DNA of 64,000 nt from Rhodovulum sp. P5. Its GTDB lineage: Bacteria > Pseudomonadota > Alphaproteobacteria > Rhodobacterales > Rhodobacteraceae. Position 1 is the stretch's first letter. The number at the start of each line of letters is the position of its first letter. The position numbers and the translations under genes were made by a program. Shown one piece after another: positions 1 through 9,591 of this stretch. The notes under the pieces are model-generated. The model saw only the letters and a program-made list of their open reading frames with translations. It searched no databases and was not told the origin of the DNA. The stretch lies in NCBI RefSeq assembly GCF_002079305.1, contig NZ_CP015039.1:3457501-3521500 (forward strand), in the 5' to 3' direction.

Positions 1-1059
1 CTTGTGGCGGAAAAGCTGCGCGCTTTCGGCTGCGACGAGGTGGTGGAAGGGATCGGGCGCACCGGCGTTGTCGGCGTCATCAAGGGCAAGTCGGACAGCA
101 AGGGCCGGGTGATCGGGTTGCGCGCCGACATGGATGCCCTGCCGATCATCGAGGCGACGGGTCTGCCCTATGCCAGCAAGACCAACGGAAAGATGCATGC
201 CTGCGGCCATGACGGGCATACCGCGATGCTGTTGGGCGCGGCGCGGTATCTGGCCGAGACACGCAATTTCGACGGCACCGCGGTGGTGATCTTCCAACCC
301 GCCGAAGAGGGTGGCGCGGGCGGCAAGGCGATGGTCGATGACGGGCTTATGAGCCGTTTCGGCATTGGCGAGGTCTACGGCATGCACAACATGCCCGGCC
401 TTCCCGTGGGCCGTTTCGCGATCAAGCCGGGGCCGATCATGGCGGCGACGGATGAGTTCGATATTACCGTCACGGGGAAGGGCGGCCATGCCGCCAAGCC
501 CCATGAATGCGTCGACACAACGCTTGTGGCCAGCCATATCGTCGTGGCCCTGCAATCGATCGCGTCGCGCAATGTCGACCCGCTGAAACAGGTGGTGGTG
601 TCGGTCTGCACGTTCAAAACGGAATCCGAGGCGCATAACGTGATCCCGCAGACGGTGTTCCTGAAAGGGACCGTCCGCACGCTGGAGGAAGACGTGCGCG
701 ATCTGGCCGAGGCGCGGCTGAAGGCGGTGGCCGAGAATACGGCCGCGGCCTTTGGGGCGGTGGCGGATGTGACCTATCGGCGGGGCTATCCGGTTACCGA
801 CAATGCGCCCGACCAGACCGATTTCGCCCGCGAGGTTGCAGATCGGATTGCGGGGCAAGAGGCGTTGGAGACCCCGCCGCTGATGGGGGGCGAGGATTTC
901 AGCTATATGCTGAACGAACGGCCCGGCGCCTATATCTTCCTTGGCAATGGCGATACCGCCTCGGTCCATCACCCCGAATACAACTTCAACGACGACGCCA
1001 TCCCCTTCGGCTGTTCGTGGTTTGCCGAAATCGTCGAATCGCGGATGCCCGCCGGATGA
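1..1059 (+). CDS. M20 family metallo-amidohydrolase (hippurate hydrolase-like), 5' truncated
   Basis: Zinc-dependent aminoacylase/carboxypeptidase family enzyme that hydrolyses N-acyl amino acids or similar amides; the substrate cannot be read from sequence. The frame is open from base 1, so the true start lies outside the window. Compared with the usual family length of roughly 390 residues, about 35-40 N-terminal residues are missing. Visible family motifs are ADMDALPI, the metal-site segment HACGHDGH, PAEEGGAGG, GMHNMPG and the C-terminal GGEDFSY. The middle part corresponds to the lid/dimerisation domain. The next gene starts about 95 bases downstream on the same strand. The family is certain; the exact substrate is not. 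Confidence 0.9.
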   Translation, partial: LVAEKLRAFGCDEVVEGIGRTGVVGVIKGKSDSKGRVIGLRADMDALPIIEATGLPYASKTNGKMHACGHDGHTAMLLGAARYLAETRNFDGTAVVIFQPAEEGGAGGKAMVDDGLMSRFGIGEVYGMHNMPGLPVGRFAIKPGPIMAATDEFDITVTGKGGHAAKPHECVDTTLVASHIVVALQSIASRNVDPLKQVVVSVCTFKTESEAHNVIPQTVFLKGTVRTLEEDVRDLAEARLKAVAENTAAAFGAVADVTYRRGYPVTDNAPDQTDFAREVADRIAGQEALETPPLMGGEDFSYMLNERPGAYIFLGNGDTASVHHPEYNFNDDAIPFGCSWFAEIVESRMPAG

Positions 1060-1154
1060 CGGGCGGGACATCTGCGGTATTCGGCCATCTGGTGCGGCTC
1101 AACCGACGCGATTAGCCTTTCCCAAACTTGTCGCGGTTTGGGAGAGAATGGCCA

Positions 1155-1430
1155 ATGACGGGGATGGACGACACGCGGTTTCCGAAAAGCCTGATGGGTT
1201 CGGACCGGATCGTGACAGACAACCAGTGGGATCTGGCGACCTACGGCTCGACCCCGTTTTCCGATTTCTTCGGGCTACCGATGCTGTCGGCGATGTCTGT
1301 CTGGACGGGCCTGATGACCCGGCGGCCGACGCCGCTGTCCTCGGCGGTTCACCTGCCGACAATCGCCCGGCGCCGCTCCAAGACTCGGTTGCGCACGGGC
1401 ATGCGGCTTCTGTCGCTGGGGCGGCGTTGA
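1155..1430 (+). CDS. small hypothetical protein (91 aa)
   Basis: I do not recognise this protein. The ATG at 1155 is preceded by GGAGA about nine bases upstream, which favours it over other in-frame starts. The product is polar at the N-terminus, has a short hydrophobic middle (FFGLPMLSAMSVWTGLM) that is too weak for a confident membrane helix, and ends in a strongly basic tail rich in arginine (RRRSKTRLRTGMRLLSLGRR). It lies between the amidohydrolase and the convergent DUF1638 gene, whose stop is only a few bases away. A genuine small gene is likely because of the RBS and tight packing, but coding potential was judged by eye only. Confidence 0.5.
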   Translation: MTGMDDTRFPKSLMGSDRIVTDNQWDLATYGSTPFSDFFGLPMLSAMSVWTGLMTRRPTPLSSAVHLPTIARRRSKTRLRTGMRLLSLGRR

Positions 1431-1436
1431 CGCCCG

Positions 1437-2123
1437 TCAGCGCCGGGGGGCGAGGAAGGTTTCTAGATCGCCATAGACGGTGACGCGGCGCGCATAGGCA
1501 AGGCCCAGTCGCTCGGCACAGCGCTGTGCGGCAAGATCGAGCGCGGGGTCGTCGGTCTGTGCCAGATAGACCAGACGTTCGTAATTGCCGAAATAGGCTT
1601 CGATCAGTTCAGGATGACGGTCGAGCCCGAGGGGGCGCCAGACGAAGGCGTCGAACTGCCGGGTCAGGAAATCGGTCAGGTAAAAGGATGTGATCTCGTC
1701 CTCCGCATGTGCGTCGAACGAGGCGAGACCGTCATAGAAGGCATAGCAATGGGGGCCGGCAATCATTGCGACACCCATCTCGGTACATAGGCGGGCAAGC
1801 GCCCCGCCGGTGCCGCAATCGGCATAGGCGACAAGAATGCTGTCATAGCCCTCTCGGTGGCGTTCCACCGCGTCCCGCACACCCGGCACGATCCGGTCGG
1901 GGTGGTTGTGCCAGATCGCCGGAAGGCAGGTCAGATCGAGGTGCGACCAGCCATTCAGGCTTTTGAGCGCAAGGATTTCATGGGCAAGTGCGCCGCAGCC
2001 GATCACCAGAATCCGCCCTCTGCCGTCGGGGGCAAGGCCGCGGGAGGTCAGGCTGTCATCCGTCGGGTTAGTCAGGGGGAACCTCCACAGGATGCCGGGC
2101 ACGGGTCCGCGTTCCGATGGCAC
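1437..2123 (-). CDS. DUF1638 domain-containing protein
   Basis: DUF1638 family protein of unknown biochemical function. The segments ILVIGCGALAHEI, LPAIWHNHPDRIVP and SILVAYADCGTGGAL match my memory of the family, with conserved cysteines and histidines that could bind a metal or cofactor. DUF1638 genes often sit beside corrinoid methyltransferase genes. Here the corrinoid protein lies about 1.1 kb away on the same strand, so a role in B12-dependent methyl transfer is a reasonable inference. The start is uncertain: the longest frame opens with GTG at 2123, but the domain starts at about residue 35 and no strong RBS marks the N-terminus. It is divergent from the neighbouring SAM methyltransferase. 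Confidence 0.75.
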   Translation of the reverse strand: MPSERGPVPGILWRFPLTNPTDDSLTSRGLAPDGRGRILVIGCGALAHEILALKSLNGWSHLDLTCLPAIWHNHPDRIVPGVRDAVERHREGYDSILVAYADCGTGGALARLCTEMGVAMIAGPHCYAFYDGLASFDAHAEDEITSFYLTDFLTRQFDAFVWRPLGLDRHPELIEAYFGNYERLVYLAQTDDPALDLAAQRCAERLGLAYARRVTVYGDLETFLAPRR

Positions 2124-2195
2124 GGTCGCGTGCCCTTGCCTTTCACCTCAGGATATGGTCGCTTCCAGCGGACTGTCAAAACCCCGGCCGCGGTA

Positions 2196-2996
2196 ATGTC
2201 GTTACGCAAATCCCTTCTCGCGCATGTGTTTCCGCGGTTCAGCCAGCGGTTCTTCGATTTCGCCTATGCCCTGCCGTTGCCCGGCATGACCTTTTTCAAT
2301 CTTGGCGTCACGCCGGTGCCGGAAAGCGTCGCCGCCGATCCGCAGGGCCGCCGCGAACCCTATCAGGCCGCGCTTTACGACCTTGTGCTTGGCCAGTTGC
2401 CCGAGGTCGGGGCCGAGGACCTGATCGTCGAGGTCAGCTCGGGCAAGGGGGCGGGGGCGGCCTATCTGCGGCGGCATTGTCCCGCCCGCCTGCATGCTTT
2501 TGAGCCGGCCTGGACGGGGCGGATGTGGAGCATGCTGCTCTTTGGCCTTCGCGCGCGGTACGCGTTGGCCGAGGCCCTGCCGGTCGAGGATGGCACGGCC
2601 GCGGCACTGATCTCGGTCGAATCCGCCCATAACTACATGACCGAGGCGTTCGCGGCCGAGGCATGGCGGCTCTTGCGGCCGGGCGGGCGGTTGATCATCG
2701 CCGATTTTCCCCTGATGCGGCCAGAGAACCAGGCCCGCAAGATCCCCGCCTGGCTTGAAAAGGGGGGCTTCGTGATCGAGTCGTTCACCGACCTTACGCC
2801 GCGGGTCATTGCGGCTTGTGAGGCGGACGATGCCCGCAAGCGCCGCATCTTCAGGTTCCTTCCCAAACCCTTGCGGGAAGAAGCGCAGACATCGTTTTCC
2901 TGCGACCCCAGCCCCCGCTTGAACAGCTTCCGCACGGGGGAGCGCGGCTACTACTTCGTGGTTGCGACAAAGCCGGCGACGGCCGGGGCGACCTGA
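2196..2996 (+). CDS. class I SAM-dependent methyltransferase
   Basis: A 266-residue Rossmann-type methyltransferase. The glycine-rich SAM motif is VEVSSGKGAGAAYL (an atypical variant of the usual E/DxGxGxG), followed by an acidic residue in LHAFEP and the post-core segment LRPGGRLIIADF, typical of methyltransferase 11/UbiE-like proteins. The open frame extends far upstream, but only the ATG at 2196 gives a normal N-terminus; the region before it is antisense to the DUF1638 gene. The C-terminus contains a cluster of basic residues (KPLREEAQ) and an aromatic end (GYYFVVATK). The substrate is unknown. It is divergent from DUF1638 and could share its promoter region. Confidence 0.75.
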   Translation: MSLRKSLLAHVFPRFSQRFFDFAYALPLPGMTFFNLGVTPVPESVAADPQGRREPYQAALYDLVLGQLPEVGAEDLIVEVSSGKGAGAAYLRRHCPARLHAFEPAWTGRMWSMLLFGLRARYALAEALPVEDGTAAALISVESAHNYMTEAFAAEAWRLLRPGGRLIIADFPLMRPENQARKIPAWLEKGGFVIESFTDLTPRVIAACEADDARKRRIFRFLPKPLREEAQTSFSCDPSPRLNSFRTGERGYYFVVATKPATAGAT

Positions 2997-3009
2997 CCCG
3001 AGGGGCAGG

Positions 3010-3168
3010 CTATCGGCGCGACCACATGGCGCGCAGAAGCAGGACCGCGATCATCGCCGGGGGAATTACCCATGCGATGGGGGCCTGCAAGCGCGTGCCA
3101 ACCCAGACGGTCACCGCACCCGCGCACAGGACGGCGACAACCAGCAAGACCATGACTTTCGGCGGCAT
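3010..3168 (-). CDS. small two-helix membrane protein (52 aa)
   Basis: The ATG at 3168 is preceded by a near-perfect Shine-Dalgarno sequence, AAGGAGGGTGGC, which decides the start; the longer upstream frame is not credible. The 52-residue product has two hydrophobic segments, about residues 4-23 (VMVLLVVAVLCAGAVTVWVG) and 29-47 (APIAWVIPPAMIAVLLLRA), separated by a short polar turn, and ends WSRR. I do not recognise a family. It sits just downstream of the corrinoid protein gene on the same strand, with about 80 bases between that gene's stop and this start. Confidence 0.6.
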   Translation of the reverse strand: MPPKVMVLLVVAVLCAGAVTVWVGTRLQAPIAWVIPPAMIAVLLLRAMWSRR

Positions 3169-3251
3169 GCCACCCTCCTTCAGCGTCCGTGGCCCTGAAG
3201 GTATTCCGAAAGGCCAGCAGGAAAACCCGCCGCGCGTCCCGATGCCGAAGC

Positions 3252-3959
<708 letters not shown>

Positions 3960-4072
3960 GGCAATCTCCACTCATGCGCGCGGCTATGTATCCTCCAGAT
4001 AGTTAAGCCGGAGTTTGGCGTTGGAATACATATCAAATTGCGACGCGTGGTCTTACCGATGCGACCTTGGCC

Positions 4073-5059
4073 TCAAATCCCGTGCATGCGCCGACGGCCG
4101 ACCAATACCAGCCCCCCAAATGCGGTCAGGATCAGGACGCCGCCCGCGGGTAATGGCACCGCGGCGGGCGCGGCTTCCAGCGTGTCGCGGACCGCTTCGG
4201 CAAGGATCGCATGCATCGCCTCGGTCGGGTGGACATCGTCGTAAAAGACAAAGCCGGTGCAATCGTTCACGAAGCCGCCCAGAAGCGCCGGAAGGCAGGC
4301 ATCGGTCGAGTTGACGAAGCCATAGGCAGCCGGGTCGTCGAACAGCGGGGCGAAGATGCCGAACGTGTCGACATACATCACGTTCGCGCTGCTTGGCAGC
4401 CGGGCCAGTTCGGAGCGCAGTTCGGTGTTGAACAGGAATGATGCCTGCGTCAACGCGGCCGCCGTTACAGGATCCGGCACTTCGGGCAGGCGCCCCAGAT
4501 CGGGCAATCCCAGCACAAGAAAATCGTTCAGCCCGTCGCCCATCAACTCGGTAATGCCATAGCTGATCGCCTCTATGGCGGCTTGCATGGCGGCGAGCAG
4601 TTCGGCCTGAGAGTTCGCATCGCGCAGGTCATTGCCACCGAACATGATGGACGCGACAGGGCGATTGCCGGTCTGCAGCCCGTTATTGACCGCATCCCGG
4701 AACAGCCCGATCTGATCGGCGAAATCGACCGAGTCGTAGCCGGATATATTGAAGCCCGGGACCGGTTCCCGGTTGATCAGGGTGGGGTCGGTTGCGGCCT
4801 TGGCCCAGCCCCGTGCGAAATTCGTCCCCGACTCGAACGTGGCACCCAGTTGGACGGCCCAGTTGTTGCCATCGGTGAACTGGCCCGTGGGGTAGAACTG
4901 GGGCAGGGGGATCGGTGTCCCGGTCAGGTCGAAGAAGACATTCCCCGGATCGCTGAGGCTGTCACCGAAGACGAGGAATTCGGTGAACGGGCCAACCTGC
5001 GCGGCCAAAGCCGGGAGCGGAGCGAACAGCAGCGAAGCTGCTAGGATCAAATTTTTCAT
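4073..5059 (-). CDS. secreted SGNH/GDSL-type esterase with VPLPA-CTERM tail
   Basis: A 328-residue exported hydrolase. A signal peptide occupies about residues 1-20 (cleavage near PLPALA). SGNH blocks are visible: block I FGDSLSDPGN (nucleophile Ser), block III GGNDLRD and block V DDVHPTEA carrying the catalytic Asp/His. The C-terminus has the tripartite sorting signal: VPLPAG, a hydrophobic helix (GVLILTAFGGLVLVG) and a basic end RRRMHGI, as in VPLPA-CTERM proteins processed by an exosortase. Such proteins are expected to be surface-anchored or released with exopolysaccharide. The start was placed at MKNLILAAS; in-frame starts at 5074 and 5101 only add residues before the signal peptide. Confidence 0.85.
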   Translation of the reverse strand: MKNLILAASLLFAPLPALAAQVGPFTEFLVFGDSLSDPGNVFFDLTGTPIPLPQFYPTGQFTDGNNWAVQLGATFESGTNFARGWAKAATDPTLINREPVPGFNISGYDSVDFADQIGLFRDAVNNGLQTGNRPVASIMFGGNDLRDANSQAELLAAMQAAIEAISYGITELMGDGLNDFLVLGLPDLGRLPEVPDPVTAAALTQASFLFNTELRSELARLPSSANVMYVDTFGIFAPLFDDPAAYGFVNSTDACLPALLGGFVNDCTGFVFYDDVHPTEAMHAILAEAVRDTLEAAPAAVPLPAGGVLILTAFGGLVLVGRRRMHGI

Positions 5060-5174
5060 CGGCAAGGTCCTCATGGCGCATGTCTGACACATGGTTAACA
5101 CGATTCACGCGGCTTCGATCAACGCATTGTCGGTTCAGGTTGTAAATGTTCCTTAAATGTTCCAATGTTGACGA

Positions 5175-6245
5175 ATGGATCGTCCGCTTGCCCGAACACC
5201 CGGCCGCGGGGCGTCTTCGAACCCCGCCAACCGCTATGACCGGCTGAGCATCGCGGTGGAGGCCGATGGCTGGGCGCCTGAGGACGACCTGCCGGTTCTG
5301 CGGACCGAGGTGCAGGTGGAGCGCCCGCGCAAGGTCATCACCCGGAACACATCGCCCGACATATGTTTCGACAGGTCGATCAATCCTTACCGGGGCTGTG
5401 AACATGGATGCGTGTACTGCTATGCCCGGCCGAGCCACGCCTGGTTGGGGATGTCACCGGGGCTCGATTTCGAAACGCGGCTGATCGCCCGGCCCGATGC
5501 GCCCGAACTGCTCCGGACGGAGCTGTCAAAGCCGCGCTATTACCCCGCGCCGCTGGCCATCGGGACGAATACCGACCCATATCAACCGGTAGAGCGTGAG
5601 TGGCAGATCATGCGCCGGATTCTGGAGGTCTTGCTGGAGTTTCGCCACCCGGTCGCAATCGTCACCAAGGGCACGATGATCGAACGCGACCTCGACATTC
5701 TTTCAGAGCTTGCGAAGCTGGACCTTGTTCGAGTTGGGGTGTCGGTGACGACCCTCGATGCGGGTCTCGCCCGGTTGCTGGAGCCGCGGGTGCCGGCGCC
5801 GGACCGGCGGTTGCGGACCATCGCCCGCCTGTCTGGGGCTGGCATCCTTGTCCGGGCCATGGTGTCGCCGGTGATTCCGGCGCTGACCGATCACGAGATC
5901 GAGGCGATCCTGGCAAGGGCGCAACAGGCCGGGGCGCGGGCCGCAAGCTGGATCATGTTGCGCCTGCCGCTGGAGGTGTCCGGCTTGTTCCGGGAGTGGT
6001 TGGCAGAACACTACCCCGACCGTGCAGCCCGGGTGATGGCGCGGTTGAGAGAGATGCATGGCGGTCAGGATTACGACCCGGAGTTCGGGCGCCGGATGCG
6101 GGGCGAGGGGCCATATGCGGAGATGATTGCGCAGCGGTTCCGGGTGGCCGCGGCGCGCCTTGGCCTGTCCGAACATCTGCCGGAACCGACCGACAGCCTG
6201 TTTCGGGTGCCCCCGAAGCCCGGTGATCAGCTTTCCCTATTCTGA
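5175..6245 (+). CDS. PA0069-family radical SAM protein
   Basis: A 356-residue radical SAM enzyme of the PA0069/Rv2578c type. The [4Fe-4S] cluster motif is CEHGCVYC with Cys75, Cys79 and Cys82, preceded by the characteristic INPYRGCEHG block. Downstream are the SAM-binding segments IGTNTDPYQPVE and AIVTKGTMIERD. The physiological reaction of this family is not known to me. The gene is divergent from the GDSL esterase (115 bases between starts) and converges on bmt, overlapping it by nine bases at the stops. The family assignment is firm; the function is open. Confidence 0.9.
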   Translation: MDRPLARTPGRGASSNPANRYDRLSIAVEADGWAPEDDLPVLRTEVQVERPRKVITRNTSPDICFDRSINPYRGCEHGCVYCYARPSHAWLGMSPGLDFETRLIARPDAPELLRTELSKPRYYPAPLAIGTNTDPYQPVEREWQIMRRILEVLLEFRHPVAIVTKGTMIERDLDILSELAKLDLVRVGVSVTTLDAGLARLLEPRVPAPDRRLRTIARLSGAGILVRAMVSPVIPALTDHEIEAILARAQQAGARAASWIMLRLPLEVSGLFREWLAEHYPDRAARVMARLREMHGGQDYDPEFGRRMRGEGPYAEMIAQRFRVAAARLGLSEHLPEPTDSLFRVPPKPGDQLSLF

Positions 6246-7256
6246 GCTGCGCCGGCGGCGGCGGGGCCTGTCCGGTGTGTCGCTGTCCTCTCCGGTTCCG
6301 TCGGAGGACGAGGAAAACCCGCCAAGACGTTCCGCAATGTCCTCAAGACTGGGGCGCGGGCCGCGGGGGCGGGTTTCCAGCGCCTCGTGCATGGCGCGCA
6401 GGTGATCGGGTGTGGTGCCGCAGCACCCGCCGATGATCCTTGCGCCACAGTCGCGTGCCAGCACGGCATAGTCGCCCATCAATTCGGGCGTTCCGTCATA
6501 GTGGATATGGCCGTCGACATATTTCGGAATGCCGGCATTCCCCTTCGCGATGATCGGCCGTTCCGTCCCCGCCGCGGCAAAGCCCAACACCGTGCGCAGC
6601 AGGTCGGATGCGCCGACGCCGCAATTGGCGCCAAAGGCCAGCGGTTTGTGCGGCAGCTTTTCCACCAGTTCGGCAAGATTGGCAGACGTAACGCCCATCA
6701 TGGTGCGCCCGGCGGTGTCGAAACTCATCGTCCCGCACCATGCCATGTCGGCCAGTCGGGCGGCCTCGGCCGCGGCGCGGAACTCGTCTGGGGCCGAGAT
6801 CGTCTCCACCCACAGGACATCGACGCCGCCGTCTTTCAGGGCCTCGGCCTGTTCATGGAAGATCTCGACCGCGCTGTCATAGGACAGCGGTCCCATCGGT
6901 TCCATGATTTCACCGGTCGGGCCGATCGAACCGGCCACGACCAGATCGCGTCCGGCCTTGTCCGCGATCTCGCGCGCCAGTTCCGCGGCAACGCGGTTCA
7001 ACTCGCCCACGCGGTTCTGTGCATCGTGGAGCTTGAGCCGAGCGGCATTGGCCCCGAAGCTGTTGGTCAGGAAGATGTCCGATCCCGCCTCGACCGCGCC
7101 GCGGTAAAGCGCGCGGATATTGTCGGGCTGGTCGGTGTTCCACAATTCCGGTGCCTCACCGGAACTCAACCCCATGTTGAACAGGTTGGTGCCGGTGGCG
7201 CCATCGGCCATCAGCCAGTCGCGGGACGCCAGCATGCGGGAAAGCGCGTCGGTCAT
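6237..7256 (-). CDS. bmt: homocysteine S-methyltransferase (Bmt; likely homocysteine module of a split methionine synthase)
   Basis: A 339-residue zinc-dependent homocysteine methyltransferase. The N-terminal ADGATGTNL motif and the three zinc cysteines, Cys212 in GANCGVG and Cys278-Cys279 in GGCCGTTPDH, are intact, so the homocysteine barrel should be active. The last 25 residues are a Ser/Asp-rich then Arg-rich tail outside the domain. The ATG at 7256 follows AAGGACC and fits the family start. It is usually annotated betaine-homocysteine methyltransferase. With a separate corrinoid protein nearby and no full-length MetH in the window, a role as the homocysteine-binding part of a three-piece B12-dependent methionine synthase is at least as likely. 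The methyl-folate part is not in this window. Confidence 0.85.
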   Translation of the reverse strand: MTDALSRMLASRDWLMADGATGTNLFNMGLSSGEAPELWNTDQPDNIRALYRGAVEAGSDIFLTNSFGANAARLKLHDAQNRVGELNRVAAELAREIADKAGRDLVVAGSIGPTGEIMEPMGPLSYDSAVEIFHEQAEALKDGGVDVLWVETISAPDEFRAAAEAARLADMAWCGTMSFDTAGRTMMGVTSANLAELVEKLPHKPLAFGANCGVGASDLLRTVLGFAAAGTERPIIAKGNAGIPKYVDGHIHYDGTPELMGDYAVLARDCGARIIGGCCGTTPDHLRAMHEALETRPRGPRPSLEDIAERLGGFSSSSDGTGEDSDTPDRPRRRRRSSE

Positions 7257-7285
7257 GGGGCTGGTCCTTCTGCACTGAAAAGGGC

Positions 7286-7325
7286 GGCAATGGCCTTGCC
7301 GTTGCCGCGACATGTGCCACGTCGC
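7286..7325 (-). other. two adjacent hairpins in the bmt leader
   Basis: In the 126 bases between the zeta-subunit gene and bmt, two stem-loops can be drawn: GCGAC/GTCGC (7307-7325) and GGCAA/TTGCC (7286-7306). Only a short TTTT follows, a few bases away, so this is a weak terminator candidate or a leader structure. I compared it by eye with SAM-II and SAH riboswitches and saw no match. Confidence 0.25.
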
Positions 7326-7382
7326 AGGGGCGCGCGGCAATCCCGTTCACAGGGGCGGGCCGCGGGCCCGTCAGCGGCGCTG

Positions 7383-7697
7383 TCAGGCCTCGTTCATCAC
7401 CTGCTCTTTGGCGACGGTCATCAGTTCCGCCATCTTGGCGCGAATCGTGGCTTCGTCGGCCTTGCTGCCCAGATCGCCAGCGAGCTTGCGATAGACGTCT
7501 TCGTCGCCGGCCTCTTCGAAATCGGCTTTCACCACTTCCTTTGCGTAGTCGAGAGAGGCCTCTTCGGCCAGCCCCATCAACTCTGCCGCCCAAAGGCCCA
7601 GAAGCTTGTTGCGCCGTGCCTCTGCCTTGAACTGCAGTTCGGAATCATGGGCAAACTTGTTCTCGAATGCGTTTTCGCGCTCATCGAATGTGGTCAT
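7383..7697 (-). CDS. DUF1476 protein, ATP synthase zeta-type inhibitor
   Basis: A 104-residue helical protein of the DUF1476 family, known from Paracoccus as the zeta subunit that inhibits ATP hydrolysis by the F1F0-ATP synthase. The N-terminal inhibitory region (MTTFDERENAFENKF) and the core ARRNKLLGLWAAELMGL followed by the acidic helical bundle are typical. Length matches the family. A purine-rich GGAGGAGGG precedes the ATG. In related Rhodobacteraceae this gene normally stands divergent from and next to purC; here an insertion sequence lies between them. Confidence 0.92.
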   Translation of the reverse strand: MTTFDERENAFENKFAHDSELQFKAEARRNKLLGLWAAELMGLAEEASLDYAKEVVKADFEEAGDEDVYRKLAGDLGSKADEATIRAKMAELMTVAKEQVMNEA

Positions 7698-7824
7698 CGG
7701 CCTGAGACCCTCCTCCGTTTTTGGTTAGTGTGCATTTAAGGGAAAGCGCAGGCAATGCCTAGGTCTTCATTGGCCCGAAAAGACGCATCCCCCTGCCGCT
7801 CAAGTTCACCAGTAAAACGCGTAA

Positions 7825-9591
7825 GTGATTGATATCGTTATGGCGAGATTGGCCAAAATGTAACTACGCGAGGGTGATCAGGCGGGTTTTGGCAGGTTCA
7901 GGGTGTCGAAGAGGTCCAGTTGTTCGGGGGTCGGGGTGGTGAGGCCGTCGAGCTTTCGGTCGGCGATCCGGGCTTCGTGGCGGTGGATGCGCGCGAGCAT
8001 GTCGAGGGCGGTTCGTGGGCTGGCGTCATGTCCTTTTGCCTTCAGCCGCATGCGCATGACGCGGTAGAGGACGAGGGCGAGAAAGCAGATCAGCGCGTGG
8101 GCGCGGATGCGGTCGGGCAGCCGATGGTGGACGGGGGCGATCTCGATATCGGATTTCAGGACGCGGAAGCCGCGTTCGATATCGGCCAGCGACTTGTAGC
8201 GGGTCACGGTTGCGGTCGGCGTCAGGTCGGGGGCATTGGTCAGCAGGGCGAGCTTGCCGTCGAAGAGTTCGGCTCGGGCGACGGCGTCTTCGTCGATGCT
8301 GTAGCTGAACCGGTCGGCCTGCAGGTCTGCCTTGAGGAACCGGGTCAGTTCGGCCTCGGCCACGGCGCGCGTGAAGCGGCTATAGGCGCCGCGGTCGGAG
8401 GCGCGGCGGCCCCGCGCCGTCTGGCCGTCGTCTTGCGCATCGAGCTTGGCGACCATCTTTTCGGCCTGGGCTTCAAGTTCGGCGATGCGGGCGCGACGTC
8501 GTTCGGATTGGTCGGCGGCTCGAACGGGATCATGGGCGACGATCAGGCGATGGCCGGCAAAATTGCTTTCCGCCAGGCCGCCTTCGTCGAAGGCAAGGCC
8601 CCGAAAGGTCTCGACCAGATCGGCATAGCGACGGGCGGGGACGGCGAGGATGAACTCCAGCTTGCGGTCGTCCTGATCGGCCAGGGCGGTCAGTTCGTCG
8701 ATGTTTTCAAGGCTGAGCAGGCCACGGTCGGCGACCAGGATGACACGCTGCACGGGAAACCGCTGCAACACCGTCTGCAGCATGCCCTGCAGGGTTTTCG
8801 TCTCCCCGACATTGCCGGGGTGGACCGTGTGCATGAGCGGCAGGCCGTCGGCGGTTTGCACGACGCCGAGCACGAATTGCCGGGCGATGCCACCGGTTTC
8901 CTTGTTCATGCCATAGGCGCGGAGGTCGTCGTCAACCTCTCCGTCGCCATGGATGCGCACCGTGGTCAGGTCGTAGAAGACCACGGCCAGGTCCCGATCG
9001 ACCAGCGGACGGATTTGTCTGGCCAGTTCCATCTCGACCCGCTCGGCATGGTCCATCAGCGCATCCATGGCGCGGAGCAGATGTTGATGCGTGACGGTGT
9101 CCGGCATCGCGGGCATCGCGACCGTTTCCAGCCAGCGCAGGCAGCCCAGCTTGCTTGTGGGGTCGCACAACCGATTGAACACCATGGCGCGGACCAGCGC
9201 CTCCACGTCGACTTTCCGCTTGCCGGAACGCAGCGCACGGCCGAGGGCATGATCGAAACCAAGGTCCTTCCACAACTCGTGCAGGGCAAAGACGTCGCCA
9301 TAGCTGCGCGCCGCCTCGTAGGTGATCTCGGCCTTCTCGGGCTCGACCCGACCCGCGGCGCGACTGAGCCCCCGGATCAGCGCATCGAGCTGGCCATCCT
9401 TCATCCCGTCCACGCGCCCCAGATTGGCCACGACGCGCAGCCGGGGCTTGCCCGCCTCGTTACGGAAGGACTCGACAATCTGCAGATAGCGACGCCCGCC
9501 GCTCTCGGTGATGCGCGTGAACATGGCATGCAGGATATCGCACGTTTGGGCGCATTCATAGGGTCTTAAACATCATAACGTGTAACTACAC
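7825..9591. mobile_element. IS1634-type insertion sequence (approximate limits)
   Basis: The element carries the transposase at 9524-7878 and lies between the zeta-subunit gene and purC. The ends are tentative. An imperfect inverted pair, CGTTATG at 7836-7842 and its complement at 9574-9580 with an outer GTG/CAC pair, could belong to the termini. A 13-base near-direct repeat TGTAACTACRCGA occurs at 7859-7871 and 9581-9593. I could not reconcile these into clean terminal inverted repeats and target-site duplication, so the coordinates are an estimate. Confidence 0.5.
7878..9524 (-). CDS. IS1634 family transposase
   Basis: A full-length 548-residue DDE transposase of the IS4 superfamily, IS1634 group. 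Family features are the N-terminal block RRYLQIVESFRNEAGKPRLR, the first acidic motif FYDLTT, the second in VADRGLLSLEN, and the C-terminal Y-R-E signature region YKSLADIERGFRVLKSDIE. The insertion domain between the second and third acidic residues contains a basic helical segment (SERRRARIAELEAQAEKM). There is no frameshift or internal stop, so the enzyme may be active. The neighbouring genes are housekeeping genes, so this is a recent or tolerated insertion rather than an island. Confidence 0.93.
   Translation of the reverse strand: MFTRITESGGRRYLQIVESFRNEAGKPRLRVVANLGRVDGMKDGQLDALIRGLSRAAGRVEPEKAEITYEAARSYGDVFALHELWKDLGFDHALGRALRSGKRKVDVEALVRAMVFNRLCDPTSKLGCLRWLETVAMPAMPDTVTHQHLLRAMDALMDHAERVEMELARQIRPLVDRDLAVVFYDLTTVRIHGDGEVDDDLRAYGMNKETGGIARQFVLGVVQTADGLPLMHTVHPGNVGETKTLQGMLQTVLQRFPVQRVILVADRGLLSLENIDELTALADQDDRKLEFILAVPARRYADLVETFRGLAFDEGGLAESNFAGHRLIVAHDPVRAADQSERRRARIAELEAQAEKMVAKLDAQDDGQTARGRRASDRGAYSRFTRAVAEAELTRFLKADLQADRFSYSIDEDAVARAELFDGKLALLTNAPDLTPTATVTRYKSLADIERGFRVLKSDIEIAPVHHRLPDRIRAHALICFLALVLYRVMRMRLKAKGHDASPRTALDMLARIHRHEARIADRKLDGLTTPTPEQLDLFDTLNLPKPA

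Noticed and set aside
7257..7382. SAM or SAH riboswitch in the bmt leader
   Set aside because: Two hairpins can be drawn, but conserved cores of SAM-II and SAH riboswitches are not present by eye.
7920..9569. Plus-strand frame of 549 codons opposite the transposase
   Set aside because: Mirror frame of the transposase; no family features and no RBS.
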